Assembly: GCA_002150815.3 (NCBI GenBank)
Contig: NDFF03000329.1
Span: 1-64,000 of the forward strand
Source of the DNA: Grammothele lineata
Taxonomy: Eukaryota; Basidiomycota; Agaricomycetes; Polyporales; Polyporaceae
Direction: 5' to 3'
DNA: 64,000 bases
Shown here: piece after piece, positions 57,146 through 64,000 of the stretch
Numbering within the stretch: position 1 is the first letter of the stretch
Layout of the letters: each line of letters starts with the position of its first letter
Translations under genes and position numbers: made by a program
Notes under the pieces: generated by a model
Told to the model about the DNA's origin: nothing
The model's database searches: none
Seen by the model: the letters and a program-made list of their open reading frames with translations, nothing else

Positions 57146-59999
57146 ATGTCTTTCTCAACTACCTCCACTCGTAGTCCTTCGACCTGCTTGTCGAGCTCCA
57201 GTATGGATCATCCACCTCCCTCTCCCCGCCTCGTCCGTTCTCAAATCCTCCCTAACACAGCAGACGATCGCAAGATTGACAATGTCAGCTTGAAGAAGTC
57301 CTGGAGTAGTGAGATAGCGGACCGCCTCAAACCATACGGCGGAGACGTCGATAACTTCATCGATGTGCTCGTTCCATGCTCGACCGATCACCCATTTGTC
57401 GTCGCTGCGAACCCTATACCTGAGGAGCCTTTCGAGGAATATCGCCCCAGCAAGAATGTGCTGGAAGTCAAGACTTACCCAGGCCTCGTACGTGTTTCTT
57501 CCACCTTTCAGTTATACGATGCCTTCTCTGACCACCCGTGCTGTAGGTTGCTGGTTTGACCACTCTTGTCGCCAATTTCCCACCCACTCGCAGGCTGTCC
57601 TTCCTCGCAACCCCGAACGGCAACTTTCCATTTCCATTTCCCGAGTTTAAGGATAGACATCACACCTCCAGTCCCGACATCGCCGTTTCATTCCCTGGCA
57701 AGGCCATCAACGCGAGCGTACTCGCTCAGGACCCATGGGGGAAAATTGCGTTTGTCATCGAGGTCAAGCGAACGCCCGAGGAAGACCCCTTCCATCACGG
57801 ACATCATAGCGATGCGAAAAACCAAGACATGATCAAGATCTCTCGCAATGCTCGCAACCTCCTTCTCCGACACGGCTTCCTCGCCGCTTTCGTTCTCGGC
57901 GTTTATGCCGATATCGTCCGCATCGCTCGCTATGACCACGCTTGCGCCCTCGTCTGTGAACCATTCAGCTTGCGCAAGTCCCCGGAGCTCATCCAAAAAT
58001 TCCTCTGGCATTTCGTTCACCCGCGCGTCGGAGATTCTGTCACCGGTTGCGACCCTACTGCGCGTTCTTTGTCTCCAGATGATATCGCATGGACGAAGAC
58101 CGCCCTCGAGCGCGCCGGTATCTCCGACGTTGGTAAGGAGGCAGCTCAAATTTACTATGGACGACACGTCGAGGTGTGGGACGACGAGAGGCAAGAGGCG
58201 CAGTGGTACATCCTCTACAAAGCGGTGGACATCAACGCCCGCCTATTCTCGCGCGCCACGTTTGTGTGGAGGGCGATCCGTGATACGCGTGTCCCCGCTT
58301 CGACAGAAGGAGAAGCTGAAGCCCCCCGCGTCCGCATCCTGAAGGAATCGTGGCGTCAAGTTGTGCGCAACCCAGAGTCGGTCTTCTACCGCCGCATCGC
58401 TAGTCACGTTCCCGACAACGAACGGGTCGGCTTGACAAGCATCGTGTGTGGTGGTGATCTCGGGCAACTGGAGGTGCAGGAGTGGATGGCGTCGTCCCCG
58501 ACTTCCCGTGAGGTTATGACAGCGAAAGAGCGAGGCCTACGACTCGCACATGCACCATCCATCCATTCTTCGAGGGAGGAGCAAGAGCCTTCGACATCCT
58601 CGTCGTCCGGGGTGCCAGACAGCACTGCCCAGCCATCTGATGATGCCGACTCGGGCGCAGCTCTACCTCAGTTGGTCATAGCAACGTCGCAGGCGACGCC
58701 GACGAACACTTTCCTGTTACCTTTTCGTGGAGGTTGGCCCGCGGCGACGATCATTCCATCCAAAGGGAGCGTAGCCATATGCGCTTTGTTGTCAACGACG
58801 TCGGACGGCCACTGACACAGCTTAAGAACTCTAAGGAGGCCGTTATGACCGTGAGGGATGCTATCAAAGGTCAGCCACTGTCCCTCTTGTTCCGTTTGAT
58901 TGTATAATAAGTAATCTTCACTTTTAGGCCACTGGATAGCTGAAAAGGCGGGTGTTCTCCACCGCGACGTCAGCCTTGGGAACATCCTAATTGCCGACAA
59001 CCCACTAGGAAACCTATTCCGCGGTTTTCTTCACGATTTTGACTACAGCTCCATGGTCGAGTTTATCGATGGCGTCATCGAGGAGATCAAAAAGGATCCC
59101 GACGTCCCAGAAGATAAGAAGAAGGAGGCTATCGAGATTTTGAAAGAGCGCACGGTGAGTGTTTCAAATGCCATTTGAGTCTCGACGAATAATTTGTTGA
59201 TTTTGTGACCATTATCATCTAGGGGACCTTCTACTTTCTCGCCCTTGAGATTCTTCGTCCCAAAAAAGAGAAGGACTTCCCACATACTGCGGCTCACGAC
59301 CTTGAGTCGTTCTACTGGGTTTTGCTCTGGGTGCTCCTGCGGTACGTCGCTCACAACGGTGGAGAGAACCTCTGCGCCCATGTTTTCCCATTTGGGGACT
59401 ACACGACCGCATATCGCGCCAAAGTGGACTGGATCGGAACCCCCTTCCGCGACAGGCAAGGGGACTATACTCTCAAGTTTCCGGGTAATGAGCCTCTCAC
59501 AACACTTATGGCGGATTTCCGCAAGCTTGTCCAAGCACGTCACGTCAACGGGGACGATCTCACGTACCAATCAGTCCTCGCTATCTTTGACAAGGCCCTC
59601 GAATCAGACGGGTGGCCTGAGAACGACCGGAAGGAGTGCACGCTTCTCAAGCCCGAGCAGCATAATTCGCTCTTCTCCGCTCCAGCGTACACCCAGCCCG
59701 CATCCGCCGCCGCCCGCGAGCAGCCGCTCGCTTCCGTTCAAGAGGATGACAACTCGTCGCTTGTGTCCGGCTTGGCCGACTCCCCCGCGCCGTCTGGATC
59801 CATGCTCCTGCCCTCTGTTGCTTCCGGTTCTCGGCCTCCTGCCGGCCGGTCCAACACGCGTAAGCGTCGAGACGCCCCGACCGACTCTGCACCTACTCAG
59901 GAGACGCGCAGCGGGGGCACCTCTGGTAGCCGGGCTAAGCGGTCGAAGAAGGGCTCTGAAGAGACGAAGATGACTCTTCGTAGCGGTGGCCGTCGTTGA
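57146..59999 (+). CDS. FunK1-type protein kinase, copy 5 (one apparent frame break)
   Basis: Exons 57146-57487, 57547-58869, 58928-59154 and 59223-59999. The N-terminal domain (VAGLTTLVANFPPTRRLSF, AFVIEVKRT), the catalytic loop HRDVSLGN with HDFDYSS, and the last exon (GTFYFLALEIL, HDLESFYWVLLWVLL, tail with RKRRDAPTD and RAKRSKKG) are well kept. In exon 2 the frame from 57547 stops at 58815, while the family sequence resumes in another frame by 58722 (FSWRLARGDDHS, DVGRPLTQL) and runs correctly to the donor. The shift lies between about 58620 and 58722 and equals one missing or two extra bases. No convincing intron explains it. The TATA box 8 bp before 57146 suggests the true start may be ATG 57202. 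A near-intact kinase gene with a recent lesion, a sequence error, or an unusual intron. Confidence 0.78.
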
Positions 60000-60640
60000 G
60001 TGTTGGGCTCGGTGAAGGCGAGGGTCTTAGAAGATTCGGTGAAAACGAGGGGCTATGTAGAGTTAGAGGCGCGGGTCGCTGGCTCCTGGGATGTCTGGAA
60101 ATCATGCGTTTTGCTTTTGTGTACAGTCTTGTGCGAGTCAATTCAATTCCAGTTGGCGTATAGATGTCGATGCGTTCTTGCGTGTCACAAACCACTCTAT
60201 TCACCCGGCTAGCGCGGTTTACCGTCCAATTCTACGTGCACATGATCTAGTTGCGTTGCGTTGTCTCGTTGCTCTGTTAAGTATGTTTACTTCTCAGTAT
60301 TCACGTATTCCTACGCATTCCTTCTTCTTGCAACTAGTACGGCCAGACTCCCAAGGCCGGACATTATGCCGGAGCTGTGCGTGCGCGACTCGGTTGTTCG
60401 CGCCATTCTCTCCACCAAATTTGGCCTCGCTGCTCGCCTTTGCCGATACGCTTGACTGCGGCGCGTTCGCTTCCAACGCGCGCGCTCGCGGTAAGTAGTG
60501 CCCATCTCCGAGCGGCCGAGTCCCTCGGGCGCCTGTTGGCTTAGGCTAGTAACTTAGCACAATGCGGTTTCGAACTTAGCGCCCCGAGCTCTCTTGGACG
60601 GCATTGACCACCTCGACGAACGCTCCACTAGCAGAACCTT
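60000..60640. other. intergenic region between tandem FunK1 copies
   Basis: 3' flank of FunK1 copy 5. No gene supportable. Confidence 0.5.
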
Positions 60641-60652
60641 TCCAACTGCCGT

Positions 60653-61871
60653 ACCCCCAGCGCCAGACTTTCTCGTTGCGGGTTGCAACTGGCGATGGCT
60701 CCGCTATGTCTAAGGAGCGTGGCCATAGTATGCGAATTGTGGTCAAGTTTCAACGACGTTGGACGCCTGCCACTGACGGACTTCAAGAACACCAAGAAAC
60801 TTGTTCAACGGAGCGATCAGGAGTTCCGTCAAAGGTGCACCGACACTATCTTTTTTTGTACGACGTAGCTTCCGATAGCCTTGTTTGTTAGGTCACTGGC
60901 TAGCTGTCGAAGCGAGCGTTCTTCACCGCGACGTCAGTCTAGGGAACATTCGTACTATATGCGATAGCCCGCTAAGAAATCTATTTCGCGAGTTTTTACA
61001 CGATTCTTATTACAGATCGATGGTATCTTTAGTCAAGGCTATTGCAGAGGAGATACTAGTACAAATTGATCCTACTATTCCGGACGATAAGAAGGTTGAG
61101 TTGTTGAAAAATGTGAGGGAGCGCACAGTGAGTCTGATGAATCATTATTCTGACAACTCGAATGTTCACTTACATTGGTACAGCGCACCTTTAACTCCCT
61201 GGCTATAGAGCTCCTCAACCCCGTGGCTACCGTGGTCCTATCTCATGCTCCTCGCCACGACCTTAAGTCGTTTTACTGGGTGCTGCTATGGGTGCTTCTC
61301 CGTCACGTCACGCACACCTGCGACGATTCGATCTGCACTCGAGTTTTCCTGTTCGGAGACTGCCAAGCCGCATGGCAGGCCAAAGTTATATGGATTGGAA
61401 GTCCTAGAGGCGACAAGATTGGAGAATACACTCTCGTGTTCCCGGGAAGAGAGTCTCTCACCACGCTCATGACGGGTTTCCGCAAGCTTGTCCAAACCCA
61501 GCTCGTCTTTGGGGATGAACTCACATATGGGTCCGTTCTCGCTATCTTGGACGAGGCACTCGAGTCGCACGGGCGGCGCCAGCCTTCCGCGTCCGCCCCC
61601 ATTCGCAAGCAACCCCTCGCGTCCGTTCAAGAGGAGGATGGCCCATCGCTTGTTTCCGGCTTGGCCAACTCCCCCGCGCCGTCTGGATCTACACTCCTGC
61701 CCTCTGTCGCGTCTGGTTCTCGGCCTTCAGCCGGCCCGTTCAACACGCGCAAGCGTCGAGATGCCCCGACCGACTCTGCGCTCACGCAGGAGCCGCGCTT
61801 CCGGCAGTCGGGCCAAACGGTCGAAGAAGGACGAGACGAAGGCGACTTTGCGTTGCGGTGGTCGTCGTTGA
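60653..61871 (+). pseudogene. FunK1 kinase, copy 6, tandem partial duplicate
   Basis: Closest to copy 5. It starts at the end of exon 2 (QTFSLRVATGDG, ERGHSMRIVV), changes frame near 60750 (DVGRLPLTDFKNTKK is in another frame), then has exon 3 (from 60892; GHWLAVEASVLHRDVSLGN, donor near 61128), in which the HDFDY motif has become HDSYY, so the metal-binding Asp is lost. The last exon (RTFNSLAIELL.., HDLKSFYWVLLWVLL) has a short deletion before HGRRQPSAS and a frame change near 61800 that destroys the basic tail. Exon 1 and most of exon 2 are missing. Not an active kinase. Confidence 0.82.
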
Positions 61872-62580
61872 GCGTTGAACTTGGCTTAGTGGAAGAAGGG
61901 ATGGAGTTGATGGGCCGAGCGCGGTTGAGGCGCGGGTCGCTGATTTCTACGACGCGCGTTGCCGGTGTATCCTGATTTGTTTCTCAAGTTCTGTACGGGT
62001 CGATGTAATCGAAGTGTCTGTATTGATGCGAAGATATTCCTGTATGTTTCAACCTACGTTTCCACTGCGTTGCTCGTGGGCGACTAGTCCACCTCTATGC
62101 CGCGTACGCGCACATGGTACCGCGTTCCTGTGGCTTCGGCTTTCAGTTCTATACCTCTTCTTCTCCATCTCCGCGAATCCTTGCATCGTGAAGATGATGG
62201 AGAACGGGTGTGAATACTCGCCTCGCGCGTGACACGACTCTCTAACATGCACGCGCGCGAACTGTCGGCGGACGGCCTATCCTCTGAGTCCACATCAGCC
62301 GCGCCTTCGCCGCTCACTCTCAACGACGCGCGATCGGGAGGGATGCGCGCACGCCCTTGAGAGATCAACAATCCTCGCGCTGAGTGATCCTAAACCAGTC
62401 CTATATCTCTAGTTGCTAATGGGTCTTCCTCTTGCGCGCGTTGCTCTCCTTGAAGTTGAGGATTATCTCGCGCGCGTTTCCAGAATCGCGAAGCCAAAGG
62501 CAGTCAAATCTGAACGAACCGCTACACCCATCCTACACGTCGCGCGTAAGCTCTTCTAACACCTACCCCTTCGCGCGCGC
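61872..62580. other. FunK1/ZF-A spacer of module 4
   Basis: Convergent 3' flanks of FunK1 copy 6 and ZF-A copy 3. The part about 62400-62480 matches, inverted, the 3' flank of ZF-A copy 2 (29400-29460). No gene seen. Confidence 0.6.
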
Positions 62581-63758
62581 TCACCGCGCCCCAACCACCA
62601 CCTTACCTCTCCGCGCGCCCTCCTCCTCCCGCCTCTTCACACAGTTCCGTACATGCCGCGCGCACGCCGACTCGCGCCATTTCCCCTCCAGCCCGCATGC
62701 GGGACACCGGAAGACGAGTCCAATGTGTACGTTCAGCCAGTGCCGGCCGACGCTCGCGGGGGACATCTCCACCCCGTTCGCGTCCCCGAGTTTGTTGTTC
62801 CTAGGACGCGCGCTGGAGCTTGACGGCGGCTGGCAGTCGGGGTGCGGGCAACGCGCGAGTCCAGGAGCGCACTCAGCGTCGGCGCCAGGAGATGAGGGTG
62901 AACAGAGGTCGTCGGCGTGCACGCGCGAGAAGTGCGCGCGCCAGGCTGAGTCCTTCGCTTCGAGCTCTGCGCTGCAACCAGGCATGGGGCAGACGAGCGG
63001 GGCTGGAGGAGGAACCGGGATGGGTTGGAGGTACGAGGGGAGGATATCGCGCGTGCGAGCGCGCTTAGACGGAGAGGGGGAGGACGAAGAGGGGGTAGAT
63101 GGGGAGGGAGAGTCGCAATCGGAAGCGCGCTCCTTGCGCTTGAGTGACGGCGAAGGAGATGAGGCATCGTATGAGCTATGGGAGAGGTTTAGCATTTGGG
63201 TCATCCGGAATAGAGGGGGACCCGAGCGAACCTGAGACTAGAGGAGCTCTCGGGAGACCTGAACGAATAGGGAGTATACGGTGTGGAGACCGAGGATGCC
63301 GTGCTCGGCGAGCCAACGGATTGCGTGTGCGCGTCGACCGCGTCGACCAAGGGCTCGGCAAGAGCGAGGAGATCATCGATCGTAGCTGCTAGCGCGTCTT
63401 CGACGCTGCGAATGCCGAGCGAGCCATGATACTCGGGCTGGACGGTAGGTTCGATAGCGTCCCCAAAGGATGGAGCGTTGATGGGGAACTCGGCCGTATC
63501 GCATGTAAACGAGGCGTCGGCCCAGTCAGACAGCAGAGGGTAAAATCCGTGCACAGATTCTTCTCCGAAGCTGTAGTCGAGCTGTGCGGAACTGCTGGGG
63601 TATGCACATGCGGTCGTCTGAGCCTGCATAAGCGGAATCCCGAAGAAGCTAAACAGACGCGATCAGCACTTCGCATGCGCAGAGAAGCGGTGGGCAACGA
63701 ACCTGTCCGTGATGTCGATGAAGACCGGATAATAGATGTACTCGGAGTAGTAGGCCAT
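62581..63758 (-). CDS. ZF-A zinc-finger protein, copy 3
   Basis: Three exons on the minus strand: 63758-63703, 63648-63232 and 63175-62581, giving 355 aa; exon lengths are identical to those of copy 2 (56/417/595). The protein is almost the same as copy 2, with scattered substitutions (for example CAYP for WAYP in the N-terminal part), and the zinc fingers CPMPGC..HFSRVH, CPHPDC..HWLNVH and CPACGLEGKW..ACARHVRNC are intact. It is part of an inverted segmental duplication with 27.5-29.3 kb. It converges on FunK1 copy 6, as in the other modules. Confidence 0.87.
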
Positions 63759-64000
63759 TGGTGGGACGCTAGGTGGACAAGGGGGCTACGCTGGGGGAGG
63801 GCGGGACGGGTGTGGCGGGCGGGGGTTCGAGTGGGGGAGGTCGCAAGGTGGCCTACTCCCCCCGACGTCGACCCTTCTTATATCCATCGCTCGGACAATC
63901 GAACCCGACGCCCAGGGTGGCCGTGGGGAGGAGTAAAGCGGGCGGGAGGGCGGGTGACACAGCGAGCAAAGCGGGCGGGACGACGAGCAGCGTGAAAGTA
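63759..64000 (-). promoter_or_regulatory. ZF-A copy 3 promoter (cut by window end)
   Basis: Inverted copy of the ZF-A promoter. TATAAG on the minus strand at 63877-63882, and two AAAGCGGGC-type sites at 63932-63943 and 63965-63976. The remaining sites would lie beyond the window. Confidence 0.7.

Noticed and set aside
60505..60600. possible tRNA-Ser/Leu (GAGCGGCCGAGTC and GGTTTCGAACTT)
   Set aside because: The box-like words are present but spacing and stems do not fit a tRNA.
62432..63235. 267-aa plus-strand open frame opposite ZF-A copy 3
   Set aside because: Antisense of the zinc-finger exon; the same shadow appears opposite copy 2 (28648-29166).

Overview
This is a GC-rich fungal window. 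Nearly every gene is split by short (about 50-130 bp) GT..AG introns, and several families seen here are typical of mushroom-forming Basidiomycota: FunK1-type kinases, a Plavaka DNA transposon and a basidiomycete-type C-terminal membrane domain family. I infer Agaricomycetes; the species cannot be told from the sequence. All exon/intron models were made by eye, and phase was checked at every junction for the genes where exon coordinates are listed.

Layout. 1-2,627: 5' end of a minus-strand Ty3/Gypsy-like retrotransposon (LTR, an extra ORF, then gag running off the left edge). 3,732-10,472: three ordinary plus-strand genes (four-CCCH zinc-finger protein, SRA-YDG protein, isochorismatase-family hydrolase). 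11.4-19.2 kb: a FunK1 relic, then the first copy of a repeated gene module. 20.5-26.1 kb: an F-box gene broken by a 1,058-bp inverted-repeat transposon with a 10-bp target duplication, and a minus-strand membrane protein. 27.5-45.5 kb: two further, partly deleted copies of the module, split by an apparently intact 6.5-kb Plavaka transposon (913-aa transposase plus a 732-aa cargo protein). 46.8-53.8 kb: ERV41-like gene, a lone FunK1 kinase, and a glutathione S-transferase. 54.5-64.0 kb: a fourth copy of the module in inverted orientation.

The main signal is that module. Three unrelated families, called here ZF-A (three C-terminal zinc fingers), FunK1 (fungal protein kinase) and ZF-B (N-terminal C2H2 fingers plus a conserved block and an acidic/aromatic tail), recur in the same order and relative orientation: ZF-A > < FunK1 < ZF-B. 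Copies: (1) 13.9-19.2 kb, with truncated FunK1 and dead ZF-B; (2) 28.1-41.0 kb, with full FunK1, a Plavaka insertion and only a ZF-B tail; (3) 41.3-45.1 kb, with truncated FunK1, intact ZF-B and no ZF-A; (4) 54.9-63.8 kb inverted, with intact ZF-B, two FunK1 copies and intact ZF-A. Promoters and spacers are duplicated along with the genes. A kinase travelling with two putative transcription factors is either a co-selected signalling cassette or a neighbourhood amplified by segmental duplication; the sequence alone cannot decide. Seven FunK1 loci in 64 kb show all stages from intact to relic.
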